The position numbers were made by a program, and so were the translations under genes. The notes below the pieces were generated by a model. The model was not told where the DNA came from. It ran no database searches and was given only the letters and a program-made list of their open reading frames with translations. A stretch of DNA of 29,796 bases from DATFES01 sp035457725 (GTDB lineage: Bacteria > Pseudomonadota > Alphaproteobacteria > CACIAM-22H2): NCBI GenBank assembly GCA_035457725.1, contig DATIBC010000013.1, positions 1-29,796 on the forward strand. Direction: 5' to 3'. Positions 7,730-15,372 of the stretch are shown here, one piece after another. The stretch's first letter is position 1. Every line of letters starts with the position of its first letter.

Positions 7730-8901
7730 AAGCGGCTTCGCTCCACGCCGTCGTCGTCGGCGCCGGGATCATGGGCCTGTCCGCCGCCTGGGCGTTGACG
7801 CGGGCGGGCCACCGCGTGACGGTGCTCGAGCAGTCCGCCATTCCCAACCCGCTCGGCTCGTCGGTCGACCGGCACCGGCTGATCCGCCACCCCTACGGCG
7901 CCGAGCGCGGTTATACACGCATGGTCAACGACGCCTTCGCCGCCTGGCAATCGGTATGGAACGATCTTGGCCAGACGCTCTACGCGCCGACCGGAACGCT
8001 GGTGCTCGAAACGAGCCAAGGCGGCTGGGCCGAGGCCAGCCTCGCCACGCTCGCCGCCGAGGAAATCCCCGTACGCCGCCTCGATGCTGCGGCGCTGGCG
8101 CGTGAGTTCCCATTGATCGCCACCGAAGGGGTCCGTTTCGCCTTTCACCTCGAGACCGGCGGCGTGTTGTTCGCCGACGCGATCGTCGCAGCCGTGGCGC
8201 GCCACTTGGGCGCGCTCGGCGTGCGTTTGAGCGATAACACGCGGGTGCGCGAGATCGACCCGGAACGCGGGCTCGCCGTCCTCGAGACCGGTGAGCGAGT
8301 ATCCGGCGATGCGCTCGTGGTCGCCGCCGGGCCATGGGCACCGCGTCTCGTTCCCGCGCTGACAGCGCGTATCACCCCGTCGCGCCAGATCGTGGCCTAT
8401 ATCGATCCGCCGCCCGAACATAAGGCGGCGTGGCTCGGCCACCCGATGGTGCTCGACATCGATCCGCAGGCCGGTTTCTACCTCGTGCCGCCGCGCCCGA
8501 CGCCCGGCGGCAGCGTGGCGGGTCTCAAGCTCGGCGACCACGGGTTCACCCTCCGCGGCGCGCCCGACCATGATCGCATAGCGCGGCCGGAAGAGGCCGC
8601 CCCGCTCCTGGCGTTGGCGCCGCGGCGCCTGAAGGATTTCGCGCGTTACCGTCTCGTCCAGGTCAAAACGTGCTTTTACGACGTCGAACCGCGCGAGCGT
8701 TTCATCGTCGAAAAAATCGGCCGCGTCGGCTGGGTGATGAGTGGATTCTCGGGCCATGGCTTCAAGTTCGGCCCGCTGATCGGCCTCGAGCTCGCGCGCG
8801 CCATCGCCGGAGAATCGGCGCCGCCGGCGCTCTCGGCCTGGGCCGCTGGCGCGCTCGATGTGCTAGAACGTTCGCCGGTAGCTCGCGGAGGAATCCGATG
8901 A
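7726..8901 (+). CDS. Monomeric sarcosine oxidase-like FAD amino acid oxidase
   Basis: A 391-residue flavoenzyme of the DAO/monomeric sarcosine oxidase family. The FAD dinucleotide motif VVVGAGIMGL is at about residues 9-18. The RHRLIRHPYG block (about 49-58) matches the active-site arginine region. Lys268 and His272 (GLKLGDHG) align with the oxygen-activating lysine and the histidine of sarcosine oxidase. Cys316 (VKTCFYDVEP) aligns with the cysteine that holds FAD covalently, and GFSGHGFKF (about 343-351) is the family signature. It should therefore be an active oxidase with covalent FAD making hydrogen peroxide and an imine or aldehyde from an N-methyl or secondary amino acid. The start is GTG, sharing GTGA with the upstream stop; its own stop overlaps the pyrF ATG. 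Related options are N-methyltryptophan or pipecolate oxidase. Confidence 0.9.
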   Translation: MKAASLHAVVVGAGIMGLSAAWALTRAGHRVTVLEQSAIPNPLGSSVDRHRLIRHPYGAERGYTRMVNDAFAAWQSVWNDLGQTLYAPTGTLVLETSQGGWAEASLATLAAEEIPVRRLDAAALAREFPLIATEGVRFAFHLETGGVLFADAIVAAVARHLGALGVRLSDNTRVREIDPERGLAVLETGERVSGDALVVAAGPWAPRLVPALTARITPSRQIVAYIDPPPEHKAAWLGHPMVLDIDPQAGFYLVPPRPTPGGSVAGLKLGDHGFTLRGAPDHDRIARPEEAAPLLALAPRRLKDFARYRLVQVKTCFYDVEPRERFIVEKIGRVGWVMSGFSGHGFKFGPLIGLELARAIAGESAPPALSAWAAGALDVLERSPVARGGIR

Positions 8902-9602
8902 CCGACGCCGCTTCGCGTATCGTCGTCGCGGTCGATCGCATGCGTCTCGAGGACGCGCATGGCGACGTCGCCAAGCTCAAGGCGCGCGCGGGCGTGATCA
9001 AGCTCGGCCTGGAGTTCTTCGTCGCCAACGGTCCGCAAGGCGTACGCGCCGTCGCCGGCCCGACGCCGCTGTTCCTCGACCTCAAGCTGCATGACATTCC
9101 GAACACGGTCGCCGGCGGTGTGCGCTCGGCCTGTCAGGTAAGTCCGAAATTCATCACCATTCATGCCGCGGGTGGCGAGGCGATGATGCGCGCCGCCGCT
9201 GACGCGGCGAAGGCAGCGGGGTCGTCGCGACCGCTGCTTCTCGCCATCACCGTGCTCACCAGCCTCGACGACCGCGATCTCGACACGGTCGGCCAGCGTG
9301 GGCCAGTGGCCGAACAGGCCAAGCGGCTCGCCGTGTTGGCGAAGAAATCGGGGCTCGACGGCGTCGTTTGCTCGGCCCACGAAACCGCCGCCTTGCGCGC
9401 CGAATGCGGCAAAGATTTCCTGCTCGTCGTCCCCGGCATCCGTCCGAGCTGGACGGCATCGAACGACCAGAAGCGTGTCGTAGCGCCGGTGGAAGCGATA
9501 CGACGCGGCGCCGACTATCTCGTCATCGGCCGGCCGATCACCCAGGCCGACGATCCTGCGGCGGCACTGGAGCGCATCGCCGCCGAAATCGCCGCCGCAT
9601 GA
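8898..9602 (+). CDS. pyrF: Orotidine 5'-phosphate decarboxylase
   Basis: PyrF removes CO2 from orotidine 5'-phosphate to give UMP, the last step of de novo pyrimidine synthesis. The 234-residue product has VAVD near the start (usually VALD), the catalytic stretch FLDLKLHDIPNT (about 56-67) with the conserved Asp-Lys-Asp set, and the phosphate-binding end 'GADYLVIGRPIT'. The open frame runs back to 8670, but the ATG at 8898 is clearly right. It has a near-perfect Shine-Dalgarno, GGAGGA at 8887-8892, and yields the usual N-terminus. That ATG overlaps the stop of the oxidase gene (ATGA), so translation of pyrF is probably coupled to it in this operon. trpF follows after 25 bases. Confidence 0.96.
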   Translation: MTDAASRIVVAVDRMRLEDAHGDVAKLKARAGVIKLGLEFFVANGPQGVRAVAGPTPLFLDLKLHDIPNTVAGGVRSACQVSPKFITIHAAGGEAMMRAAADAAKAAGSSRPLLLAITVLTSLDDRDLDTVGQRGPVAEQAKRLAVLAKKSGLDGVVCSAHETAALRAECGKDFLLVVPGIRPSWTASNDQKRVVAPVEAIRRGADYLVIGRPITQADDPAAALERIAAEIAAA

Positions 9603-9627
9603 GCCATCCAGTCAGCGAAGCGTCACC

Positions 9628-10266
9628 ATGCCCGCGCAAGTGAAGATCTGCGGCCTTACGACGCCCGATGCGGTGCACGCCGCAGGGCGCGCCGATTACG
9701 CCGGATTCGTCTTTTACCCTCCCTCGCCGCGCAATCTGACGCCCAAGCAGGCGGCGACGCTCGCCGCCGAACTGCCGCCCGCGGTGCGCCGCGTGGCGCT
9801 GGTGGTCGACGCCGACGACGCCATGCTCGAGATGCTGCTGTGCGATTTCGCCGCCGACATTCTTCAGCTACACGGCGCGGAGATCCCCTCGCGCGTCGCG
9901 GCGATTCGCCGGCGCTTCGGGCTTCCAGTGATGAAAGCCATCGCCGTCCGTGAAGCCAACGATGTCGCTGGCGCCGTAGCCTATTACTCCGTCGCCGACC
10001 GCCTGCTGTTCGACGCCCGGCCACCCGAGCGGCCCGGCGCGTTGCCCGGCGGCAACGCCGAGCGGTTCGACTGGCGTCTGCTCGCCGGGCAAACCATTCC
10101 GTTACCGTGGATGCTCTCGGGCGGCCTGACGCCCGAAAACGTCGCCGCAGCGATCGCCGTCAGTTCGGCGCCGGCCGTGGACGTCTCGTCGGGCGTCGAA
10201 ACCAGGCCCGGCGTCAAGGACCCCGCGAAGATCGCCGCCTTCATCTCCGCCGCTAGGGGAAATTGA
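9628..10266 (+). CDS. trpF: Phosphoribosylanthranilate isomerase
   Basis: TrpF performs the Amadori rearrangement of phosphoribosylanthranilate to CdRP in tryptophan synthesis. The 212-residue protein opens with VKICGLTTPD, carrying the catalytic Cys8 (general base), and has the catalytic aspartate in LLFDARPP (about residue 130). The phosphate-binding ends 'LSGGLTPENV' and 'VDVSSGVETRPGVKD' are intact. It is a full-length (beta/alpha)8 barrel. It sits between pyrF and trpB. The 134-base gap before trpB, with promoter-like and dyad sequences, suggests that trpBA can also be expressed separately from trpF. Confidence 0.96.
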   Translation: MPAQVKICGLTTPDAVHAAGRADYAGFVFYPPSPRNLTPKQAATLAAELPPAVRRVALVVDADDAMLEMLLCDFAADILQLHGAEIPSRVAAIRRRFGLPVMKAIAVREANDVAGAVAYYSVADRLLFDARPPERPGALPGGNAERFDWRLLAGQTIPLPWMLSGGLTPENVAAAIAVSSAPAVDVSSGVETRPGVKDPAKIAAFISAARGN

Positions 10267-10292
10267 GCTTCTATATCAGATATATGTATAGT
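10263..10292 (+). promoter_or_regulatory. Likely internal promoter of trpBA with operator-like dyad
   Basis: TTGAGC (10263-10268) and TATAGT (10287-10292) match -35 and -10 hexamers at four and five of six bases, with an 18-base spacer. The spacer holds a perfect 6-1-6 inverted repeat, TATATC-A-GATATA (10272-10284), the classic place for a repressor site. The region is markedly AT-rich for this genome and overlaps the 3' end of trpF. The predicted transcript would start near 10299, giving a leader of about 100 bases before trpB. No regulator gene is nearby. Confidence 0.5.
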
Positions 10293-10296
10293 TAAG

Positions 10297-10329
10297 ATGA
10301 ATCCGCCGCGAAGGCGGTCGCGGTGGTAA
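10297..10329 (+). other. Possible ten-codon leader ORF before trpB
   Basis: ATG at 10297 opens a ten-codon frame reading MNPPRRRSRW, then TAA. It is Arg-rich (CGA-AGG-CGG in a row) and ends with a Trp codon just before the stop. A short CCGCC/GGCGG hairpin (10303-10317) lies inside it. It has no clear Shine-Dalgarno and only one Trp codon, so a tryptophan attenuator is weakly supported. If transcription starts near 10299 the ATG would be missed; it would be made only from read-through transcripts of trpF. Confidence 0.2.
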
Positions 10330-10400
10330 ATCTCCTGTGTCTGGGTGACGCGGTAGTTTATAACACTCGCCCGTTGTCCATCACCGGCGGGCCAACCCCC

Positions 10401-11612
10401 ATGCCGACGCCCAACACATTTCGCGCAGGCCCCGACGAGCGCGGGCATTTCGGCCTCTATGGCGGCCGCTATGTCGCCGAGACGTTGATGCCGCTCATCC
10501 TCGAGGTCGAGCGCGCCTACGCCAAGGTCAAGAGCGATTCCGACTTCCAGCGCGAGCTCGGCTACTACCTCGAGCACTATGTCGGACGTCCGAGTCCGCT
10601 GTATTTCGCCGAGCGCCTGACGCGGCATTTCGGCGGCGCCAAGCTTTATTTCAAGCGCGACGAGCTGAATCACACCGGCGCGCACAAGATCAACAATTGC
10701 ATGGGGCAGATCCTGCTGGCGCGCCGGATGGGCAAGCGCCGCGTCATCGCCGAAACGGGGGCCGGCCAGCACGGCGTGGCGACCGCCACCGTGTGCGCGA
10801 TGTTCGATCTGCCGTGCATCGTCTACATGGGCACCACCGATATCGAGCGGCAAGCGCCCAACGTTTTCCGCATGAAGCTGCTCGGCGCCGAGGTACGTCC
10901 GGTGACCTCCGGATCGGCGACGCTCAAGGACGCGATGAACGAGGCGCTACGCGACTGGGTGGCCAACGTCGAGACGACGTATTACCTGATCGGCACCGTC
11001 GCCGGCCCGCATCCTTATCCTGCGATGGTGCGCGATTTCCAATGCGTAATCGGCCGCGAGACCCGCGAGCAGATCATGAAGGCCGAGGGCCGATTGCCCG
11101 ATTCGCTGGTGGCGTGCATCGGCGGCGGCTCGAACGCCATGGGACTGTTCCACCCGTTCCTCGACGAACCGTCGGTTAAGATGTTCGCCGTCGAGGCGGC
11201 GGGGCTGGGCCTGGATACCGGCAAGCATGCCGCCTCGCTCGCCGGTGGCCTGCCAGGCGTGCTGCACGGCAACCGCACCTACCTCTTGCAGACCGAAGAT
11301 GGCCAGATCGAGGAAGCGCACACCATCAGCGCCGGCCTCGATTACCCGGGCATCGGGCCCGAGCATTCATGGCTGCACGATGTCGGCCGCGTCGAGTACG
11401 TCTCGGCGACCGATCGCGAAGCGCTCGACGCCTTCAAGCTGTGCGCCAAGCATGAGGGGATCCTGCCGGCCCTCGAGCCGGCGCACGCGCTCGCCCATGT
11501 CGCGCGCATGGCGCCCAAGCTGCCGCGCGACCATGTCATCGTGATGAACCTTTGCGGCCGCGGCGACAAGGACGTCTTCGCGGTGGCCAGCGCGCTTGGG
11601 GTCAAGCTTTGA
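10401..11612 (+). CDS. trpB: Tryptophan synthase beta subunit
   Basis: TrpB uses pyridoxal phosphate to join indole and serine into tryptophan, receiving indole through a tunnel from TrpA. The 403-residue protein has the PLP lysine in HTGAHKINN (Lys96), the glutamate of AETGAGQHG (about residue 118) over the cofactor ring, and the phosphate cup CIGGGSNAMG. The end 'NLCGRGDKD' is intact. The frame is open back to a GTG at 10323, but the added 26 residues are not typical, so the ATG at 10401 is preferred. The TGA stop overlaps the TTG start of trpA, consistent with the fixed one-to-one complex. Confidence 0.97.
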   Translation: MPTPNTFRAGPDERGHFGLYGGRYVAETLMPLILEVERAYAKVKSDSDFQRELGYYLEHYVGRPSPLYFAERLTRHFGGAKLYFKRDELNHTGAHKINNCMGQILLARRMGKRRVIAETGAGQHGVATATVCAMFDLPCIVYMGTTDIERQAPNVFRMKLLGAEVRPVTSGSATLKDAMNEALRDWVANVETTYYLIGTVAGPHPYPAMVRDFQCVIGRETREQIMKAEGRLPDSLVACIGGGSNAMGLFHPFLDEPSVKMFAVEAAGLGLDTGKHAASLAGGLPGVLHGNRTYLLQTEDGQIEEAHTISAGLDYPGIGPEHSWLHDVGRVEYVSATDREALDAFKLCAKHEGILPALEPAHALAHVARMAPKLPRDHVIVMNLCGRGDKDVFAVASALGVKL

Positions 11613-12460
11613 ACGCCACGGCCAAATCGCGCTTGGTGCGCCGTTTCGCCGAGCTGCGCGCGCAAGGTCGCGGCGGTCTGGTGACGTACCTAACCGCGGG
11701 CGATCCAGACTACGAAACGTCGCTGACGATCTTTCGCGGCCTCCCCAAGGCTGGCGTCGACGTCATCGAAATCGGCATGCCGTTTTCCGACCCGATGGCC
11801 GATGGTCCGGCGATTCAGGCGGCGGGCTTGCGCGCTCTCAAGGCGGGTGGTTCGCTCAAACGCACGCTCGAGCTCGTTGCCGCGTTTCGCCGCGACGACC
11901 GCGACACGCCGATCGTGCTGATGGGTTACTACAATCCGATCTATCGCTTCGGCGTCGAGCGGTTTTGCGCCAAAGCCCGCGAAGCCGGGGTCGACGGCCT
12001 GATCGTCGTCGACCTGCCGCCCGAGGAGGACCATGAGCTGCGTCCGCATGCGCGCGCCGCCGGGCTCGAGATCATTCGGCTCGCCACGCCGACCACCGAC
12101 GCCAAGCGTCTGCCGACCGTGCTCGATGGCGCCGGAGGGTTCATCTATTACGTCGCCGTGCTCGGGGTAACCGGGACCCGTTCGGCGGCGGCAGCCGATG
12201 TCGCGCGGCATCTGGCGCAGATTCGCGCAATGAGCGATTTGCCGATCGCCGTCGGCTTCGGGATCAAGACGCCGGGGCAAGCGGCGGAAATCGTGCGCTT
12301 CGCCGACGCAGCCGTGGTCGGATCGGCGCTCGTGCAGACCATCGCCGATCGGCTCGACGCCGCTGGCGCGCCGAAGCCCGGCTTGGTCGAGGCGCTCAAC
12401 GCCGACATCCGCGCGCTGGCGGAGGCCGTGCATAACGCCCGCGCCACGGCTCCGGCGTGA
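11609..12460 (+). CDS. trpA: Tryptophan synthase alpha subunit
   Basis: TrpA splits indole-3-glycerol phosphate to indole and glyceraldehyde 3-phosphate inside the TrpA2B2 complex. The 283-residue product carries the catalytic Glu54 (VIEIGMPFSD) and Asp65 (PMADGP), equivalent to E. coli Glu49 and Asp60. The loop and phosphate motifs 'YYNPIYRFG', 'GVTGTRS' and 'VGFGIKT' are present. No ATG or GTG fits; the best start is a TTG that overlaps the trpB stop (TTGA), with GGGG about eight bases before it. The frame is open further upstream inside trpB, but those codons encode an arginine/glycine-rich stretch unlike TrpA. accD follows after 19 bases. Confidence 0.95.
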   Translation: MNATAKSRLVRRFAELRAQGRGGLVTYLTAGDPDYETSLTIFRGLPKAGVDVIEIGMPFSDPMADGPAIQAAGLRALKAGGSLKRTLELVAAFRRDDRDTPIVLMGYYNPIYRFGVERFCAKAREAGVDGLIVVDLPPEEDHELRPHARAAGLEIIRLATPTTDAKRLPTVLDGAGGFIYYVAVLGVTGTRSAAAADVARHLAQIRAMSDLPIAVGFGIKTPGQAAEIVRFADAAVVGSALVQTIADRLDAAGAPKPGLVEALNADIRALAEAVHNARATAPA

Positions 12461-12479
12461 CGCGACGGAGAAACTCGGC

Positions 12480-13403
12480 GTGAACTGGCTCACCAATTTC
12501 GTCCGGCCAAAGATTCGCGCCCTGGTACGCAAGGCGGACGTCCCGGAGAACCTCTGGGACAAGTGTCCGCAGTGCGCCAAGATGATCTTTCATCGCGATC
12601 TCGAGGCCAATTTGCGGGTTTGTCCGCATTGCGGACATCACATGCGGCTGTCCGCCAGACGCCGACTCGAGACGCTCTATGACGACGGCGAATACACCCG
12701 CATCGAGCTGCCGAAGACGCCGACCGACCCGCTGCGCTTTCGCGACCGCAAGCGATACGCCGATCGGATCAAGGAAGCGCGGGAGAAGACGGGCGAGCAG
12801 GACGCCATCATCGTCGCGCATGGCAAGCTCGGCGGTCTGCCGGCGGTGATTGCCGTTTTGGACTTCGAGTTTCTCGGTGGCTCGATGGGTATTGCGGTGG
12901 GCGAGGCGATCGTCGTCGCCGCCAAGCTTGCCGCACTCCAGCAGGCGCCGCTGGTGGTCGTTCCAGCCTCGGGCGGCGCGCGCATGCAAGAGGGCGCCTT
13001 GTCGCTCATGCAATTGCCGCGCACCGTCATCGCCGCCGACGAAGTCAAGGAAGCCGGCCTGCCGTTCATCGTCATTCTGACAGACCCGACGACCGGCGGC
13101 GTGTCGGCCTCATTCGCGATGCTCGGCGACATCGCCATCGCCGAACCTGGCGCGGTGATCGGTTTCGCCGGGGCGCGGGTCATCGAGGAGACGATCCGCG
13201 AGAAGCTGCCGCCGGGATTTCAACGCTCGGAATACCTGCGCGACCACGGCATGATCGACATGGTCGTCGCCCGTCACAAGCTGCGCGAGACCTTGGTGCG
13301 CATCGTCAGGATGCTGATGACGCCGGGCCCGACCGCGGAGGTATTGCCGCTGCCCCAAGCGCAGATCGAGATTCCCGGACGGGGCAACGAGGCGGACCGA
13401 TAA
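12480..13403 (+). CDS. accD: Acetyl-CoA carboxylase carboxyltransferase subunit beta
   Basis: AccD is the beta half of the carboxyltransferase that moves CO2 from biotin to acetyl-CoA, making malonyl-CoA for fatty acids. The 307-residue protein starts MNWLTNFVRPKI. The zinc ribbon is visible as Cys29/Cys32 (CPQC) and Cys48/Cys51 (CPHC). The crotonase-like core has 'GGSMGIAVGEA', 'ASGGARMQEG' and 'TDPTTGGVSASFAMLGD'. The start is GTG with GGAG nine bases upstream. Position between trpA and folC is the usual alphaproteobacterial cluster, which links malonyl-CoA and folate genes to the trp operon without an evident functional reason. Confidence 0.97.
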   Translation: MNWLTNFVRPKIRALVRKADVPENLWDKCPQCAKMIFHRDLEANLRVCPHCGHHMRLSARRRLETLYDDGEYTRIELPKTPTDPLRFRDRKRYADRIKEAREKTGEQDAIIVAHGKLGGLPAVIAVLDFEFLGGSMGIAVGEAIVVAAKLAALQQAPLVVVPASGGARMQEGALSLMQLPRTVIAADEVKEAGLPFIVILTDPTTGGVSASFAMLGDIAIAEPGAVIGFAGARVIEETIREKLPPGFQRSEYLRDHGMIDMVVARHKLRETLVRIVRMLMTPGPTAEVLPLPQAQIEIPGRGNEADR

Positions 13404-13455
13404 CCGCCGCGCAACGACCAAATCTCATGTTCCGTCGCTTGCCCGCGCGCGCCAC

Positions 13456-14736
13456 GTGAGCGCCGATCCGATTCTCGACCGCCTCAAGGTCCTGCATCCC
13501 AAAGCGATCGATTTATCGCTTGATCGCGTGCGGCGGTTGATGGCCGATCTCGGCGATCCGCAAGATCGACTGCCGCCCGCGATCGTCGTCGCCGGAACCA
13601 ACGGCAAAGGATCGACCATCGCGACCTTGCGGGCGATCCTCGAAGCCGCGCGCCGCCGTGTCCATGTCTACACTTCGCCCCATCTGGTGCGTTTCAACGA
13701 GCGCATCCGGCTCGCTGGCGCGCCAATCGACGAAGCGGCGCTCGCCGCCACACTCGAGGAAGTCGAGACGATCAACGCCGGCCGGCCGATCACCTTCTTC
13801 GAAGTCACTACCGCGGCGGCGTTTCTTGCGTTCTCCCGCACGCCGGCCGACGCCGTGCTGCTCGAGGTCGGAATGGGGGGACGGCTCGACGCCACGAATA
13901 TCGTGCCGCGTCCCGCCGCGACGGCGATCGCTCCGGTGTCGTTCGATCACACGCAGTATCTCGGCGATACACTCGCCGAGATCGCCGCCGAAAAGGCCGG
14001 CATCCTCAGAGCGGGCGTCATCGCGGCGATCGGACCGCAGCCGGCCGCGGCGGCCGAGGCGATCGCCGCGCGCGCCGCCGATATCGGCGCCACATTGTTC
14101 CGCCACGGCGTGGAATGGCAGGTCACTCCGACCGCCAGGGGATTTCGCTATGAAGGCAAGCGCCGCCTCGAACTACCGCCGCCGGCGCTCGCCGGCCGTC
14201 ATCAACTCGACAACGCCGGTCTCGCCCTTGCCGTGCTCGATCATCTGCCCGTTCTAGCGGCCGACGAGAACGCGATTCGCGTCGGCGTTGGACGAATTGA
14301 CTGGCCGGCGCGGCTGCAATGCTTGACCCGTGGCCCGATCGTCGCGGCGCTCCCCGCGGGATGGACCGTGTTTATCGACGGCGGCCATAACGACGCCGCC
14401 GCTGAAGTGCTGGCGCGCTGGGCGGCCGATATCCGCGACGACCGGCCGCTCGACGTTGTCATCGGCATGTTGACGACGAAGGATCCGCAAAGCTTCCTTC
14501 ATCGGTTGGCGCCCCATGTGCGACGCGCGCGCGCGGTGCGTATCCCAAACGAACCGTTGGCGCATTCCGCGGAAGCGATCGTTGCCGCTGCCCAAGCCGC
14601 AAGCGTCGACGCCGCGCCTGCGTCGAGCGTCGCGGCGGCCATCGCCGCGCTGGCCGCCGACGATTCCGGTCCGGCGCGCGTTTTAATCTGCGGATCGCTT
14701 TATCTCGCCGGTGCGGTGCTGCAGGAGAACGGATGA
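13456..14736 (+). CDS. folC: Folylpolyglutamate/dihydrofolate synthase
   Basis: FolC adds glutamate to dihydropteroate and to folates, an ATP-dependent ligase step of the Mur ligase superfamily. The 426-residue product has the P-loop VAGTNGKGST (residues 45-54) and the FolC block TSPHLVRFNERI (about 74-85). Later signatures are 'LLEVGMGGRLDATN' and 'SFDHTQYLGDTLAEIAAEKAGI', and the glutamate-ligase domain carries 'FIDGGHN'. The start is taken as GTG at 13456; there is no strong Shine-Dalgarno and no in-frame ATG close by. It is the last gene of the plus-strand block and converges with the next gene, with stops 16 bases apart. Confidence 0.95.
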   Translation: MSADPILDRLKVLHPKAIDLSLDRVRRLMADLGDPQDRLPPAIVVAGTNGKGSTIATLRAILEAARRRVHVYTSPHLVRFNERIRLAGAPIDEAALAATLEEVETINAGRPITFFEVTTAAAFLAFSRTPADAVLLEVGMGGRLDATNIVPRPAATAIAPVSFDHTQYLGDTLAEIAAEKAGILRAGVIAAIGPQPAAAAEAIAARAADIGATLFRHGVEWQVTPTARGFRYEGKRRLELPPPALAGRHQLDNAGLALAVLDHLPVLAADENAIRVGVGRIDWPARLQCLTRGPIVAALPAGWTVFIDGGHNDAAAEVLARWAADIRDDRPLDVVIGMLTTKDPQSFLHRLAPHVRRARAVRIPNEPLAHSAEAIVAAAQAASVDAAPASSVAAAIAALAADDSGPARVLICGSLYLAGAVLQENG

Positions 14737-14752
14737 TCGGCGGTTTGAGCGA

Positions 14753-15295
14753 TCAGGCCGCGCCGACCGGGCTTTCGGCGATCGTCTGCACGCTACGGCC
14801 ATCGAAAGCGACCGTCTGCAGCGCTTCGATCGCGCCGGCGACCCCGATCGATCGGCGATTCAGGCGATCGACGACGCTTTCGGCGGGCGCACCGGCGTCG
14901 AAGGCTCCGACGGTGAGATGCGGCAGGTAGGGCGCATCGCGGCGGCGCGCCGATGCCAGCAACCCCTCGTGCAGGCGATCGTGAATGCGGACCAGCGCGT
15001 CCCCACCTTCCTCGGGCAGCAAATAGGCGAAAACGCGCCCGGTGATCGCATCGCAGTGAACCCGTGCTCGGCGTAACACGAAGCGCACGGTGGTAAGCGC
15101 CGCGGCAACTTCAGCCACGTGGGCGACCAATCGGGTTTCGATCGACGCCGCGGCGTCAAAGACGAAGGTGACGTGCGGCGACACGATCCCGCTCAACGGA
15201 TCATGGCGCCGACGAACCTCCGCAAGCCAGATCGAGTCCTCGGCCGAGAACCGCGGCGTCGCGATGACGAATAGGCGTCGCTCCTGCATCGCCAT
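14753..15295 (-). CDS. 2'-5' RNA ligase-like 2H phosphoesterase
   Basis: A 180-residue protein of the 2H phosphoesterase superfamily, shown by the two His-x-Thr motifs His41-Val-Thr (SPHVTFVF) and His126-Leu-Thr (LPHLTVGA), at typical spacing for the ThpR/LigT group. Such enzymes open 2',3'-cyclic phosphates or handle 2'-5' linkages in RNA; the substrate in this organism is not known. ATG at 15295 is used, with AAGGA nine bases upstream; ATG at 15289 is a second option. The terminator after trxA stands directly upstream, so this gene needs either read-through or a promoter in the short gap. It converges with folC. Confidence 0.85.
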   Translation of the reverse strand: MAMQERRLFVIATPRFSAEDSIWLAEVRRRHDPLSGIVSPHVTFVFDAAASIETRLVAHVAEVAAALTTVRFVLRRARVHCDAITGRVFAYLLPEEGGDALVRIHDRLHEGLLASARRRDAPYLPHLTVGAFDAGAPAESVVDRLNRRSIGVAGAIEALQTVAFDGRSVQTIAESPVGAA

Positions 15296-15314
15296 GCCAC
15301 CGATTCCTTACGCC

Positions 15315-15347
15315 GATAAACGAAGCCCCGCCGGGACGGGCGGGGCT
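15315..15347 (-). terminator. Intrinsic terminator after trxA
   Basis: On the minus strand AGCCCCGCC and GGCGGGGCT form a perfect 9-bp stem (15339-15347 and 15324-15332) with a 6-base loop, followed by TCGTTTATC. It lies 25 bases after the trxA stop codon. This is the clearest rho-independent terminator in the window. Confidence 0.9.
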
Positions 15348-15372
15348 CTCAAGGCGAATTGTCACGCGCGCG

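Noticed and set aside
7645..8757. 370-codon minus-strand frame opposite the sarcosine oxidase-like gene
   Set aside because: It mirrors a gene with clear catalytic residues; its composition is that of a shadow frame.
10323..10400. N-terminal extension of TrpB from a GTG at 10323
   Set aside because: The 26 added residues are not typical for TrpB, and the ATG at 10401 yields the normal length.
9984..10853. 289-codon minus-strand frame across the trpF-trpB gap
   Set aside because: Antisense to both trp genes for nearly all its length, and no family resemblance.
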